A stretch of DNA of 64,000 nucleotides from assembly GCF_000019525.1 (NCBI RefSeq), contig NC_010506.1, positions 1,674,001-1,738,000 on the forward strand, written 5' to 3'. Source of the DNA: Shewanella woodyi ATCC 51908. Lineage in GTDB: Bacteria > Pseudomonadota > Gammaproteobacteria > Enterobacterales > Shewanellaceae. Positions 18,003-27,294 of the stretch are shown piece after piece. A program made the translations under genes and the position numbers. Positions within the stretch are counted from its first letter, which is position 1. Each line of letters opens with the position of its first letter. The notes below the pieces were generated by a model. It did no database searches. It had not been told where the DNA came from and saw only the letters and a program-made list of their open reading frames with translations.

Positions 18003-18881
18003 TTACTGCTGAAGTAGCCTGCGTAGAAGAGCTCGTAGGGTGTGGTTGGCTTCGGAAATCATTGAGCTTTCCTGTATCACATCCACATTTGCTTGCCACC
18101 CAAGCTGCTCAAATTGAACCGGTACCCTACAAAGGGTATTAGCCTCCAATGCCTCTTTTGCTAGGTGAAGCGGAAGCAAAGTCCAGCCAAACCCCGATTT
18201 AGCTAATTCCAACAATACATAATAGTTATCAGCGTGCCATACATCCGGTGAATGAGCTTGATTGAACCAAGTGGTTTTTGAGCCTTTAGAGCTTATGACA
18301 AGTTGTCGATGAAGTTTCAACATATCCATATGGGGGGAATCTGTTTGAGCTAAAGGGTGCTTAGGGCTGATCAGAAGCTCGAACTCTACAGTGCCTAAAG
18401 TTTCGAAGTCAATTGACTCAGGGTATAGGTTATCGCTAAATACCAGGCCCGTGGTGGCTCTTTTATCTAAGACCAGTTGGATCACATCCTGACTTGAAGC
18501 GCAAAGAAACTCCAGCTCCAACTCGGGGTGAGCATGCTCAAGTTGTGGAAGTAGTTCGATAAGGTGGGCATAGGGGATCCCTTCATCGATAGCTAAGGTG
18601 AGTTTTTTTGTCTCCTCAGACTCTAATGCACTGACTTGTTGAGTCAGGCGGCGATGCTGAGCGATAACGGCTTTAGCTTGTGGTAATAGTTGCCTGCCTT
18701 TAGGTGTCAGCACAGGGTAGCGGCCACTTCTGTCAAAAAGCACAAGCCCCGTGTCTATCTCCATGTTCATTATATTTTGACTTACGGCTGATTGCACCTT
18801 GCCCAGCTTACGTGCAGCTGCTGAAAAAGAGCCTGATTCAACAGTGGTAATGAAAGAGGTTAATTGCTCGATAGTAGACAT
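18003..18881 (-). CDS. LysR-family regulator, divergent to PACE transporter
   Basis: A LysR-type regulator of 292 residues. The N-terminal helix-turn-helix is clear (FITTVESGSFSAAARKLG, then QSAVSQNIMNME, residues about 10-48), followed by a linker helix and effector domain (LTLAIDEGIP, LLISPKHPLA). It is transcribed away from the PACE-family efflux gene, with 85 bases between starts. PACE genes commonly pair with a divergent LysR regulator that activates them, so this is its likely target. Confidence 0.85.
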   Translation of the reverse strand: MSTIEQLTSFITTVESGSFSAAARKLGKVQSAVSQNIMNMEIDTGLVLFDRSGRYPVLTPKGRQLLPQAKAVIAQHRRLTQQVSALESEETKKLTLAIDEGIPYAHLIELLPQLEHAHPELELEFLCASSQDVIQLVLDKRATTGLVFSDNLYPESIDFETLGTVEFELLISPKHPLAQTDSPHMDMLKLHRQLVISSKGSKTTWFNQAHSPDVWHADNYYVLLELAKSGFGWTLLPLHLAKEALEANTLCRVPVQFEQLGWQANVDVIQESSMISEANHTLRALLRRLLQQ

Positions 18882-18914
18882 ATCAATAAAGGTGATGGTA
18901 GCTAACTTTTTTGT

Positions 18915-18929
18915 ATCTTATATTGAGAT
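18915..18929. promoter_or_regulatory. Candidate LysR operator
   Basis: An interrupted palindrome with ATCT at 18915-18918 and AGAT at 18926-18929 (T-N11-A type) lies in the lysR/PACE intergenic region. The assignment rests on position and symmetry only. Confidence 0.3.
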
Positions 18930-18966
18930 GATAATAGCTGCAAGTTATCCATTGGGCTTTAAAGAT

Positions 18967-19377
18967 ATGCAAACTAAAGAGAGAGTATTTCACGCAATCA
19001 TGTTTGAACTTTTGGCATTAGCTATTGTTGTTCCTCTGGCTGCCATGTTTAGTAGCAAAGGTGCGTCATCATTGATGATAGTCGGTGTTGGCCTCAGCTT
19101 ATATGCTGTTATCTGGAACTATTTTTACAATATCTGGTTCGATAGGAAATTTGGTTGTGACCGCGCTTCGAGAACAGTGACAGTGCGAGTTGCTCACACA
19201 TTGGGCTTTGAGGGCGGGATTATCTTTATAACTGTGCCAATTGTAGCCTGGTTTTTAAATATCAGTTTAGGTGCCGCACTATTGATGGAAGCTGGCTTTC
19301 TGATATTTTTCTTTTTCTATGCTATCGGATTTAACTGGTGTTATGACAATATTCGCAGCAGGATGGTGGCAGCATAA
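18967..19377 (+). CDS. PACE-family efflux transporter (AceI-like)
   Basis: An integral membrane protein of 136 residues with four membrane segments arranged as two bacterial transmembrane pair repeats. It resembles the Acinetobacter chlorhexidine exporter AceI: KERVFHAIMFELLALAI carries the conserved membrane glutamate in segment 1. WNYFYNIWFDR, TVRVAHTLGFEGGIIF and FFYAIGFNWCYDNIRSR follow the family signature. It would act as a proton-coupled exporter of biocides or short-chain diamines. The frame is open further upstream, but I chose ATG 18967 since it gives family length and avoids overlap with the LysR gene. Confidence 0.85.
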   Translation: MQTKERVFHAIMFELLALAIVVPLAAMFSSKGASSLMIVGVGLSLYAVIWNYFYNIWFDRKFGCDRASRTVTVRVAHTLGFEGGIIFITVPIVAWFLNISLGAALLMEAGFLIFFFFYAIGFNWCYDNIRSRMVAA

Positions 19378-19587
19378 GTTAGTAAGTGGTGTTACTCAGC
19401 TTAGAACTATCAACCTAAGCTGATGTTGCAGTGTTTTATTCTGGCTATTTACTGAATTGGTAGAAGGTTATAAAATGGTTGGAATTTGTAAAAGTTACAC
19501 TTCGGATTGTCTATTTTACCTCCATGGGCTATATAGGGCTTATATAGAATTAAAAGGTTAAGCGGAAGCTTAAGCTGGTGGGTAAAT

Positions 19588-20160
19588 ATGATAAAGCGAG
19601 CGGGTGTCTGTTTTATTCTCTCTATTGGGTTGCTGTTTTGCTTGTCTGCTTCGGCATGGACATGGACGGATAGTGATGGAGATGGGGTTCCAGATGCTAA
19701 GGATGCCTGCCCTGAAACCAAAGTCGGAGTCATAGTTCGCTCTAACGGATGTGGCGTACAAGTCGATACTGATAGGCTCTGTTTACCGACTTTGGATGAG
19801 CAGTTTTATCCGCGGACATGTACTCAAGCTACCCCTTTAGTGTTGAACTTCGAGTTTGCTCAGGCTGAGGTGATGTTTGCTCAGTGGCAGGTGTTTACTC
19901 GTATTAAGCGTTTTCTTCAAGAGCATGACGTTAAGTTGTGTTTACTTGGGCATACAGACTCAGTTGGTGCAGAAGCTGGTAATATGGCGCTATCTCATCT
20001 TCGGGCTCTCAATGTAAAGCGGATTTTGGTTGATGATTTAGGGTTTAATCCAGATCGATTCCAAGTTAAAGGCATGGCTGACACTCACCCAGTGGCTAGC
20101 AATGATTTCCCTGAGGGGAGGGCGATGAATCGTCGAGTTGAGCTGTTCGTTGAGCCTTAG
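19588..20160 (+). CDS. Secreted OmpA-C-like protein with a TSP3 calcium motif
   Basis: A 190-residue envelope protein: signal peptide to about residue 23, then a single thrombospondin type 3-like calcium motif DSDGDGVPDAKDACPET (28-44), and an OmpA-type peptidoglycan-binding domain. The latter has FEFAQAEV, LGHTDSVGAEAGN, LSHLRALNVKRIL and the terminal GRAMNRRVELFVEP. There is no beta-barrel, so it is probably a periplasmic or peptidoglycan-associated anchor. ATG 19588 fits the signal peptide although its ribosome site is weak. Confidence 0.85.
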   Translation: MIKRAGVCFILSIGLLFCLSASAWTWTDSDGDGVPDAKDACPETKVGVIVRSNGCGVQVDTDRLCLPTLDEQFYPRTCTQATPLVLNFEFAQAEVMFAQWQVFTRIKRFLQEHDVKLCLLGHTDSVGAEAGNMALSHLRALNVKRILVDDLGFNPDRFQVKGMADTHPVASNDFPEGRAMNRRVELFVEP

Positions 20161-20278
20161 TTACGGCTTTTACATAATATATAAACATTAGTTTTGAATT
20201 AACCTAGCAATTTTCAATATTATTGGGTTAGTAATAATAAAGCCAAACTTGGTTTGGTTCATTTTAGGGAGTAAATAA

Positions 20279-21103
20279 ATGGAAAACTTGGAAGGTTTGT
20301 TCGAGCAAGTGCCTGAGCTTGTCGTGACATATGGAATGAAAATCCTCTTAGCAATTGTTATTTTTGTTATCGGTAAATATTTATCGGGACTGGCGAAAAA
20401 GATAACCTGTAAGTTGCTACTTAAGAGAAAGATAGATGAAACTGTCGTCTCTTTTGTGGGGAATATGGCATGGGCACTAGTCTTCGTGTTCACTATTGTG
20501 GCAACGCTTGGGCAGATCGGTGTACAAACAGCTTCTTTGGTTGCAGTAATAGGTGCCGCGGGCTTAGCCGTTGGTCTTGCACTTCAAGGTTCACTCTCTA
20601 ACTTTGCTTCAGGGGTGTTAATGGTGCTATTCCGTCCTTGTCGCGTTGGTGATTATGTTGAGGCTGCAGGCATTGCCGGAACCGTTAATGAGATCACTAT
20701 CTTCTCAACTAAGTTACTAACACCTGACAACAAGCTTATTATCGCGCCTAACTCAGCCATGATGGATGGGACGATAATTAACTATTCTGCGATGGATACA
20801 CGTCGTGTTGATCTGGTGATTGGTGTCTCTTATGACGCTAACTTGGCCGATGTCAGAAAGATCCTGACTCAAATAGTTGAAAATAATCAGTACGTTCTAA
20901 AAGACCCTGCTTACACTATTGCAGTTGCTGAATTGGCTGACTCTTCTGTTAACTTTGTTGTTCGCCCTTGGGTTAAAGGCAGTGACTACTGGCCTGCGCA
21001 CTTTGAGCTGCTAGAGCAGATTAAGATCGCACTGGATGAAGCCAATATCGGTATTCCATATCCACAAATGGATCTATACCTGAAGGAAACACCAGCTGCA
21101 TAA
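20279..21103 (+). CDS. mscS: Small-conductance mechanosensitive channel
   Basis: A 274-residue MscS channel, close in length to E. coli MscS (286). Membrane helices lie at about residues 17-37, 56-77 and the pore helix TM3 at 84-115, with the Gly/Ala-rich AAGLAVGLALQGSLSNFASG that packs the heptameric pore. The beta domain follows (FRPCRVGDYVEAAG, PNSAMMDGTIINYS), then the C-terminal vestibule. It releases solutes under hypo-osmotic shock. AGGGAG lies about 8 bases upstream of the ATG. Confidence 0.93.
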   Translation: MENLEGLFEQVPELVVTYGMKILLAIVIFVIGKYLSGLAKKITCKLLLKRKIDETVVSFVGNMAWALVFVFTIVATLGQIGVQTASLVAVIGAAGLAVGLALQGSLSNFASGVLMVLFRPCRVGDYVEAAGIAGTVNEITIFSTKLLTPDNKLIIAPNSAMMDGTIINYSAMDTRRVDLVIGVSYDANLADVRKILTQIVENNQYVLKDPAYTIAVAELADSSVNFVVRPWVKGSDYWPAHFELLEQIKIALDEANIGIPYPQMDLYLKETPAA

Positions 21104-21133
21104 TCTGCATAGCTGATTCACTTTCAGACACAA

Positions 21134-21159
21134 AAAAGGTCGGCAATTGCCGACCTTTT
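21134..21159. terminator. Bidirectional terminator after mscS
   Basis: A perfect palindrome, ggtcggcaattgccgacc at 21138-21155, is flanked by A and T runs between convergent genes. Confidence 0.9.
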
Positions 21160-21193
21160 CATTTATGCCAAATCCCATGAGCGAGAAGGTTTA

Positions 21194-21838
21194 TTATGCC
21201 CCATCGTGGCCATGTTCATATTGATAATCAAATTTCGGCATTCCCCAATGAAATTTAATCGCCAACATTCTGAAACTGAAGCCAAAGGAGAGGCAGATAG
21301 CAAGGTTTATCCACTCTGTTACAGCAAAAGACTTAAGGCTGACATAGAGAGCTGCGGTTAACAGAGCAACCAAGGCGTAGAGCTCTTTTTTAAAGATGAG
21401 CGGCACTTGATTGCACAAAATATCACGGATCACACCACCGAACACACCAGTCACCACTCCCATGACCACAGCAACAATTGGACTGAAGCCTAGCATTAGT
21501 GTTTTTTGGGCACCTATGATGGAGAACACGGCTAGCCCAAGTGCATCGATAGCTAGAAATACTTTAGAGAGATAGCGCATAACGGGGGCTATCAAGACTG
21601 TAAGCAGAGATGCAAAGGCGATAGCAATTAAGTAGTGCACATTTTCAACCCAAATGAGCGGGTAGTTTCCTAATAGCATATCGCGTAGCGTACCACCGCC
21701 AATTGCTGTAGCGCAGCCAATGATGACCACACCAAATAGATCCATCTGTTTTTTCCCAGCAGCAAGGGCGCCAGTCATGGCTTCGGCAATGATACCGATA
21801 AGCCATAGTAAACTGATAAATTTAACTTCTAACATCAA
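21194..21838 (-). CDS. TRIC/YicG-type membrane protein (UPF0126)
   Basis: An inner-membrane protein of 214 residues with seven hydrophobic segments, organised as two related halves of the UPF0126 type that are now viewed as prokaryotic TRIC cation channels. The repeated signatures are AIGGGTLRDMLLGNYP in the first half and FGGVIRDILCNQVP in the second. The bacterial members are thought to pass monovalent cations or small metabolites; a glycine-linked role has been proposed for some. It starts at ATG 21838 or 21835. The 335 bases upstream carry no gene. Confidence 0.88.
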   Translation of the reverse strand: MMLEVKFISLLWLIGIIAEAMTGALAAGKKQMDLFGVVIIGCATAIGGGTLRDMLLGNYPLIWVENVHYLIAIAFASLLTVLIAPVMRYLSKVFLAIDALGLAVFSIIGAQKTLMLGFSPIVAVVMGVVTGVFGGVIRDILCNQVPLIFKKELYALVALLTAALYVSLKSFAVTEWINLAICLSFGFSFRMLAIKFHWGMPKFDYQYEHGHDGA

Positions 21839-22173
21839 GAGAGGCCATAGCGAAAAAAAGAGAGGCGATTTTGCACTAAAATTGCCAAAAGTAAAACAAA
21901 CATTTTTTGTATTTTGATATTAGTTTTTCTAATTTGTTAATGTCGTGCATTCATTTTTATCCTTTATTTTTATGGCTTAATTATGATTAGCTTTTTAGTT
22001 TAGCTAATCTTTCGGTCTTGTTTCTTTTGGAAGTGCTTGTTTGGTCTATTTTTTTGAGGTTAACTCGTATTTAAATCAGTTTTAAAGGGCGTGATAATAG
22101 ATGCTTTTAACACTGGTACAGTGACGACTCTAAGGTTAGTATGCGTAGATGTTAACTCTTGTGAAGTGAGCTT
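21839..22173. other. Intergenic stretch before ltaE
   Basis: An AT-rich divergent promoter region of 335 bases. It contains an 8-bp inverted repeat (gattagct 21985-21992, agctaatc 22002-22009) of unknown role. I see no gene and no operator I can name. Confidence 0.5.
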
Positions 22174-23184
22174 ATGATAGATTTTCGTAGCGATACAGTG
22201 ACTATGCCTACGCCAGCTATGCGTAAGGCTATGGCCAATGCCGAAGTCGGCGATGATGTATATGGTGATGACCCGTCGGTAAATCGTCTAGAGGCGATGT
22301 CTGCCGAAATGTATGGTTTCGATGCTGCGCTCTTTACCTCCTCTGGTACTCAGGCAAATCTATTGGCCCTGATGTCCCATTGTGAGCGTGGTGATGAGTA
22401 TCTGTGTGGCCAACAGGCCCATAACTATAAGTTTGAGGGAGGCGGAGCAGCAGTACTTGGCAGTATTCAACCACAACCTTTGACTAACCAAGCTGACGGC
22501 ACTATTTTGCTTTCAGAGGTTAAAGCTGCAATAAAGCCAGACGATATTCATTTCGCTAAGACACGTTTGTTGAGCTTGGAAAATACTATTGGTGGTAAAG
22601 TGCTTCCTCAAGAGTATTTAGCGCAAGCGCAAACCTTAGCATTTGATAATAAGTTAAAGATACACTTAGATGGAGCCCGTGTTGCTAATGCTGCCGTGGC
22701 ACAAAATATTGCGATTAGTGAAGTAACTCAATTTTTTGACTCTGTTTCTATCTGTTTGTCTAAAGGACTTTGTGCGCCAGTTGGTTCACTGTTATTGGGT
22801 GATGAGCGCCTCATCGCGAAAGCCAGACGCTGGCGTAAAATGCTTGGTGGTGGAATGCGCCAAGCTGGAGTTTTGGCCGCTGCAGCGAGTTTAGCGATTA
22901 CTGAGCAAGTTGAGCGTTTAGCGATTGATCATGATAATGCTGCCTATCTTGCACAGCAGTTAGCGGCTTTGGATGAAGTGAGCGTTGACCTCTCCTTAGT
23001 GCAAACTAACATGGTTTATGTTCAATTTTCGCCTCAGCTGAATGTACAGACTATTGCTGCTAAGTTGAAGGCTAACGGTATACTCATTAGCCCGAGTTCA
23101 ACAGTTCGCCTAGTTACCCATGCAGATGTAAGCCGTAAGGATATTGATACCTTCATTACTGAGCTTAAACGTCATCTAAAGTAG
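22174..23184 (+). CDS. ltaE: Low-specificity L-threonine aldolase
   Basis: A PLP enzyme cleaving L-threonine and L-allo-threonine to glycine and acetaldehyde. At 336 residues it begins with the family signature [16 protein letters not shown] and has GDDVYGDDP. The PLP-stacking His lies in AHNYKFEGG (His83), then [10 protein letters not shown] and [10 protein letters not shown] follow. The Schiff-base lysine is in [14 protein letters not shown] (about Lys197). Followed by a strong hairpin terminator. Confidence 0.94.
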   Translation: MIDFRSDTVTMPTPAMRKAMANAEVGDDVYGDDPSVNRLEAMSAEMYGFDAALFTSSGTQANLLALMSHCERGDEYLCGQQAHNYKFEGGGAAVLGSIQPQPLTNQADGTILLSEVKAAIKPDDIHFAKTRLLSLENTIGGKVLPQEYLAQAQTLAFDNKLKIHLDGARVANAAVAQNIAISEVTQFFDSVSICLSKGLCAPVGSLLLGDERLIAKARRWRKMLGGGMRQAGVLAAAASLAITEQVERLAIDHDNAAYLAQQLAALDEVSVDLSLVQTNMVYVQFSPQLNVQTIAAKLKANGILISPSSTVRLVTHADVSRKDIDTFITELKRHLK

Positions 23185-23210
23185 CCACTAAAATTAGGTT
23201 TTAATAAAGA

Positions 23211-23238
23211 AAAGTCTGCATCTGCAGACTTTTTTATT
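23211..23238. terminator. Terminator between ltaE and the phosphatase cluster
   Basis: Ten-base arms at 23211-23220 and 23223-23232 (aaagtctgca/tgcagacttt) are followed by a T-rich run between convergent genes. Confidence 0.85.
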
Positions 23239-23239
23239 T

Positions 23240-24016
23240 TTAGTGCGCATGGCCGTGGTGATCTCCACCTGACAGAGAGTTGCCATCAGTGTCATAAAAC
23301 CCTGAACTGCCGTGCTGAATAAAACCTTGGGTGATCATCTTAGCGATAAAGGGATCGGACTCACTGTCGCCCACATCGGCAAAGTCGAGATCGTTATAAC
23401 CTTGTGTGATGGTGTTGACCTTCTCGCTTGTCATGGGGCTGGCATCACGCAGTTGATAATGCACGCTTCCTCGAGCATGGGTGATGGAGAATTGATAGGG
23501 GAGAGCAAGAGACTCAATCCACTTGAGTTTAATGTTTTGCTCGCCTTGCAGACCTGAATATTGCTCTAGCCGGAAGCAGGATGCCTGTGTGTTCTCACCC
23601 CTTTGTAACTGTGATTTTAATTCAGGTGAGACCAAGTGAAACTGCTGTAACAGATCATAACTGATATTTAGCGAGCGTAGATCGCTTGGACGGTAGGTGA
23701 TTGAGCGACGCTCCTCGGGAAAATAACGGATATATTCACCATTTTTATCCCAAGCTTCGAATGTTTGTGGTGACGTTTGGTAGATAACTTGATGCTGGTT
23801 TTTAATTAAACGCATCAAATAGCTAGCCTGTGGTGTACCAAAACGGTCTGATTCGATCACATCATACTCGAGCTTGATGTTAGTGGGCGCTAATTGATCA
23901 CACTGAAATCTGCTTACTTTTTTCTTACTTACAGCCTCTTCTATACCCTCTGAATGGGCAAAACAGTTCAGGCTTACGGTAAATAACAGGGCAGTGCTAA
24001 GTAAAGAGTACTTCAT
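23240..24016 (-). CDS. Secreted protein with C-terminal His-rich tail, unknown family
   Basis: A 258-residue protein with a signal peptide cleaved after CFA at about residue 20. The mature part is mostly beta-like without a domain I recognise (VIYQTSPQTFEAWDKNG, RRSITYRPSDLRSL). The end is GGDHHGHAH, a possible metal-binding tail, and an HSEG motif follows the signal peptide. It lies 64 bases downstream of the second alkaline phosphatase on the same strand, so it is probably part of that phosphate-responsive unit. Metal supply to the phosphatases is conceivable but speculative. Confidence 0.6.
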   Translation of the reverse strand: MKYSLLSTALLFTVSLNCFAHSEGIEEAVSKKKVSRFQCDQLAPTNIKLEYDVIESDRFGTPQASYLMRLIKNQHQVIYQTSPQTFEAWDKNGEYIRYFPEERRSITYRPSDLRSLNISYDLLQQFHLVSPELKSQLQRGENTQASCFRLEQYSGLQGEQNIKLKWIESLALPYQFSITHARGSVHYQLRDASPMTSEKVNTITQGYNDLDFADVGDSESDPFIAKMITQGFIQHGSSGFYDTDGNSLSGGDHHGHAH

Positions 24017-24080
24017 AAAAACTCCACTTTAATTGGATAAAGGTCACTCAATCTCTTGAGTGACCTTCAGAACCTAAGGT

Positions 24081-25712
24081 TTACTGAGCAGCTTCAGCTT
24101 TGACAACTAAGTTGGCAGCATGATTAATGACATGGAAGATATGGTTTTGCTCAACAGTGCCTTCAATGAGATGAGAGCCTGGACCACTTGCAAATATACC
24201 AACATCTTCACCTGCATGGGTTTCACTCGATAGCGGAACAAGTGCTTCTTGGTGAAAGCCTGCACTTTGAGTATCGATATAGTTAAGATCGACCCGTCCA
24301 GTTTCTACCGGGTAGCCATAACGCTCATCACCGCCTGTGCTTAGGTTGGCATAGCCGCGTCCATTGGTGTAACCCACAGTGGTGTATGGCAGTCCATTGT
24401 TGTCGGTTGCATTAGTTGGGCCTGGCAGGCCAGAAGAGTCATTGCCCTTCACTAGGCCAAGTATTGGGTTGCCTCGCGTTGGGTAACCGGCAATGGTAAA
24501 CACATGACTGTGATCGGCTGTGACCATAAGCAGTGTGTCTTTCGTCGAGGTTTTCTCCATGGCGACACGGACAGCTTCAGAGAGGGCTATGGTGTCATAG
24601 AGGGCTCTTGCTGCGTTCCCTGCATGGTGAGCATGGTCGATACGACCCGCTTCGACAATCAGCACAAAACCCTTATCATTTTTCTTCAAAATATCGATGC
24701 TCTTAGCTGTCATCTCTGCCAGTGAAGGCTCCCCCGTCACACCTTGAATTGTGCGGTCGTAGTCATACTCCATATGGGATGAGTTGAACAAGCCAAGGGC
24801 ATGATCTGTGGTTGCAGGATTAATGGCTAAAAAGCTATCTCTGTCTTCGACATAAGCTGAGTTGGTGTATTTTGCTGTCCACTCATCGGTCAGGTTACGT
24901 CCATCTAAACGCTTGCCATTCTTCCCCTCAGCATCGGTTAAGGTGTTTGGAATAAAGGCGCGGCGTCCGCCACCCATTACCACATTGATGCCACTGCCAA
25001 AATCGAAGTCGAGTAACTGGCTGGCGATATCTCTACAGCCATTGGTTACCGCTTCAGCGGGCAAGTCTGCATCACTCTCCCAGTTACGTTCAGGTGAGTG
25101 GGCGTAAGTAGCTGCAGGCGTTGCATGGGTAATACGTGCAGTAGACACTACCCCCGTAGATAAACCTGCCATTGCGGCTAATTCAAGGGAGGTCACTAGG
25201 TTTTGATTTGTGGTTGACGCGCAGTTACCTCGGGTAACTCCCTCAGCTTGGGACAGTACGCCGACATCGGTTTTAACCCCTGTGACCATGGCCGTCATGG
25301 TGCCGGCTGAGTCTGGAGTTTGTCCATCTACGTTATAGGTTTTGGCTAAACCAAGATGAGGCAGAGTTTCAAATGAGAGTGAGTTCTCCTCGCCAGTTTC
25401 TCCTTTAAGTTGCCCTTCGAGAATGCGCGCGGCTGTTACCGTTGATACGCCCATGCCGTCACCGACAAACAGTATGATGTTTTTGGCAGCTCCTGCTTCG
25501 TTGTTGACTGAAAATCCCGCCGCTTTAGTCACTCGGCGTTGGCCGTCAATGTACCACTCATTGACAGAGCTCCAGTCTTTACCATCAGTTCCATTGCTGC
25601 CATCGTTTCCGTCGGTGCCATTGTTACCATTAGCACCGTTATCACCATCGCTGCCACATGCAGCTAGACCTAAGATTGCTGCCAAAGACAGTACCAGTAG
25701 TTTCTTATTCAT
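24081..25712 (-). CDS. Alkaline phosphatase, lipoprotein form with collagen-like linker
   Basis: A PhoA-superfamily phosphatase of 543 residues anchored as a lipoprotein (lipobox LAAC, Cys19). Residues 20-46 form a Gly-X-Y-like linker rich in Asn, Asp and Thr (GANGNNGTDGNDGSNG). The catalytic domain follows: metal Asp in FVGDGMG (84-88), nucleophile Ser135 in PDSAGTMT, RITHATPAATYAHS, GRIDHAHHAGN, TADHSHVF and SETHAGEDVGIF. It releases phosphate from organic phosphoesters at the cell surface. It is the downstream partner in a tandem pair, 30 bases after the previous phosphatase gene. Confidence 0.9.
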   Translation of the reverse strand: MNKKLLVLSLAAILGLAACGSDGDNGANGNNGTDGNDGSNGTDGKDWSSVNEWYIDGQRRVTKAAGFSVNNEAGAAKNIILFVGDGMGVSTVTAARILEGQLKGETGEENSLSFETLPHLGLAKTYNVDGQTPDSAGTMTAMVTGVKTDVGVLSQAEGVTRGNCASTTNQNLVTSLELAAMAGLSTGVVSTARITHATPAATYAHSPERNWESDADLPAEAVTNGCRDIASQLLDFDFGSGINVVMGGGRRAFIPNTLTDAEGKNGKRLDGRNLTDEWTAKYTNSAYVEDRDSFLAINPATTDHALGLFNSSHMEYDYDRTIQGVTGEPSLAEMTAKSIDILKKNDKGFVLIVEAGRIDHAHHAGNAARALYDTIALSEAVRVAMEKTSTKDTLLMVTADHSHVFTIAGYPTRGNPILGLVKGNDSSGLPGPTNATDNNGLPYTTVGYTNGRGYANLSTGGDERYGYPVETGRVDLNYIDTQSAGFHQEALVPLSSETHAGEDVGIFASGPGSHLIEGTVEQNHIFHVINHAANLVVKAEAAQ

Positions 25713-25742
25713 TGTTTTGCTCCAAAATTGAGTACTGTTTGA

Positions 25743-27233
25743 CTAGTATTTAGTGCCGCCAAGAGATTGGGCTTGGTTGATGATATGAAAAATGACATTT
25801 TGCTCTATGACACCTTGAACTAAGTGTGACCCTGGACCTGTGGCGTGCAGGCTAATATCTTCGCCAGCATGAGTCTCGCTTCCCATTGGAATTAGCGCTT
25901 GTTGTTTAAAGCTTTTCTCTTGAGTATCGACAGATGAGAGATCATCTCGAAGACCTACTACCGCGCCTGGGCCGTTGGTATAGCCAAGTGTGGTGTAAGG
26001 TTTACCATCTTTGGCTGTGGCTACGTTGCCATCGACATTGTGCACTAAGCCTAAGATAGGGTTACCGCGCTTAGGGTACCCAGCGATAGTAAACACATGG
26101 CTGTGATCAGCGGTCACCATAATGAGAGTTTCTTCAGGATCGGTACTGTCAATTGCTGCCTGAACGGCATTTGAGAGCTCTACCGCATCCATCAAGGCGC
26201 GGTGTGCATTACCTGCGTGGTGGCCATGATCTATCCGTCCTGACTCAACGATTAATAGGTAACCTTGGTCGTTCTTTTTCAGTATATCGATAGATTTAGT
26301 GGTCATCTCGGTGAGTGAGGGCTCACCTGCGGTGTCATCCATTCTGTCTGCTTCATACTCCATATGAGAGGAGTTAAATAAGCCAAGTAGATGTTCTGTT
26401 GAGGCTGTATCTATCGCATCAAAACCTGTTTTATCCCATACATAAGCTGCATTGCTTAAGTTATCTGTCCAGCTTTTGGTTAGGTCAACTCCATCGCTGC
26501 GTCGACCTTTTTTATCTTCGCCATCTGTGATGGTGTCAGGAATAAAGTTACGGCGTCCGCCGCCAAGAGCGACAGTGAGTGCATTGTCCTCATCGCGCAT
26601 GACCAGTTGATAGGCGATATCTTTACATTCATTGGTGATCGCTTCTGCTGGTAGGTTACTGTCTGCTTCCCAACCACGCTCAGGCGTACTTGAATAAGCG
26701 GCTGCTGGGGTTGCATGTGTGATACGAGCTGTGCTGACAACGCCGGTGGAGAGGCCTTTGGCATTCGCTAAATCCACCAAGGTCGTGAGCTCATTCCCCT
26801 TTGATGACAAGCAGTTTGCACGCAGGCTGGTGTCAGAGACGGATAAGACGCCCGCTTTAGATTTCACCCCTGTCACCATAGCTGTCATGGTGCCAGCCGA
26901 ATCAGGTGTTTGCTGATTAGTGTTGTAAGTCTTTACTAACGCAGTGTGAGGGAACTGCTCGAAGCTGAGGAAGTTCTCCTCGCCACCCATATTGCCCTCT
27001 ATTTGCTGTCCTTGAAAAATGCGTGCAGCGGTTAAGGTTGAGATCCCCATACCGTCACCCACAAAAAGAATGACATTTTTAGCCTTCTCTTTATTCACCT
27101 GTTGAGTTTTCTCTGTGACCTTGAGTGCGCTGGATTTAAACCACTCACTGTCAGTTTGATTGGTAGGTAGTACGGCTGCATTGGCCGTAATAGTTACTAA
27201 ACTGCATGAAACGAGCGCAGCTACAATTTTCAT
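25743..27233 (-). CDS. Alkaline phosphatase, secreted
   Basis: The first gene of a tandem pair; a PhoA-superfamily enzyme of 496 residues. The signal peptide (MKIVAALVSCSLVTITANA) supports ATG 27233 over the longer frame open to 27320; a GTG at 27242 with AAGGG upstream is an alternative. Active-site parts are FVGDGMG with Asp60, PDSAGTMT with nucleophile Ser112, GRIDHGHHAGN, TADHSHVF and SETHAGEDISLH. It is the soluble counterpart of the lipoprotein form encoded next. A Pho-box-like site and a -10 box lie about 60-100 bases upstream. Confidence 0.9.
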   Translation of the reverse strand: MKIVAALVSCSLVTITANAAVLPTNQTDSEWFKSSALKVTEKTQQVNKEKAKNVILFVGDGMGISTLTAARIFQGQQIEGNMGGEENFLSFEQFPHTALVKTYNTNQQTPDSAGTMTAMVTGVKSKAGVLSVSDTSLRANCLSSKGNELTTLVDLANAKGLSTGVVSTARITHATPAAAYSSTPERGWEADSNLPAEAITNECKDIAYQLVMRDEDNALTVALGGGRRNFIPDTITDGEDKKGRRSDGVDLTKSWTDNLSNAAYVWDKTGFDAIDTASTEHLLGLFNSSHMEYEADRMDDTAGEPSLTEMTTKSIDILKKNDQGYLLIVESGRIDHGHHAGNAHRALMDAVELSNAVQAAIDSTDPEETLIMVTADHSHVFTIAGYPKRGNPILGLVHNVDGNVATAKDGKPYTTLGYTNGPGAVVGLRDDLSSVDTQEKSFKQQALIPMGSETHAGEDISLHATGPGSHLVQGVIEQNVIFHIINQAQSLGGTKY

Positions 27234-27294
27234 ATTAATCACTATCATCACCCTTATATTATTGAGTTCTATTTTTGAGCTTGGATTTAACGCG

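Noticed and set aside
18799..18966. N-terminal extension of the PACE gene
   Set aside because: It would overlap the divergent LysR coding region and has no similarity to PACE proteins, which begin at the 18967 ATG.
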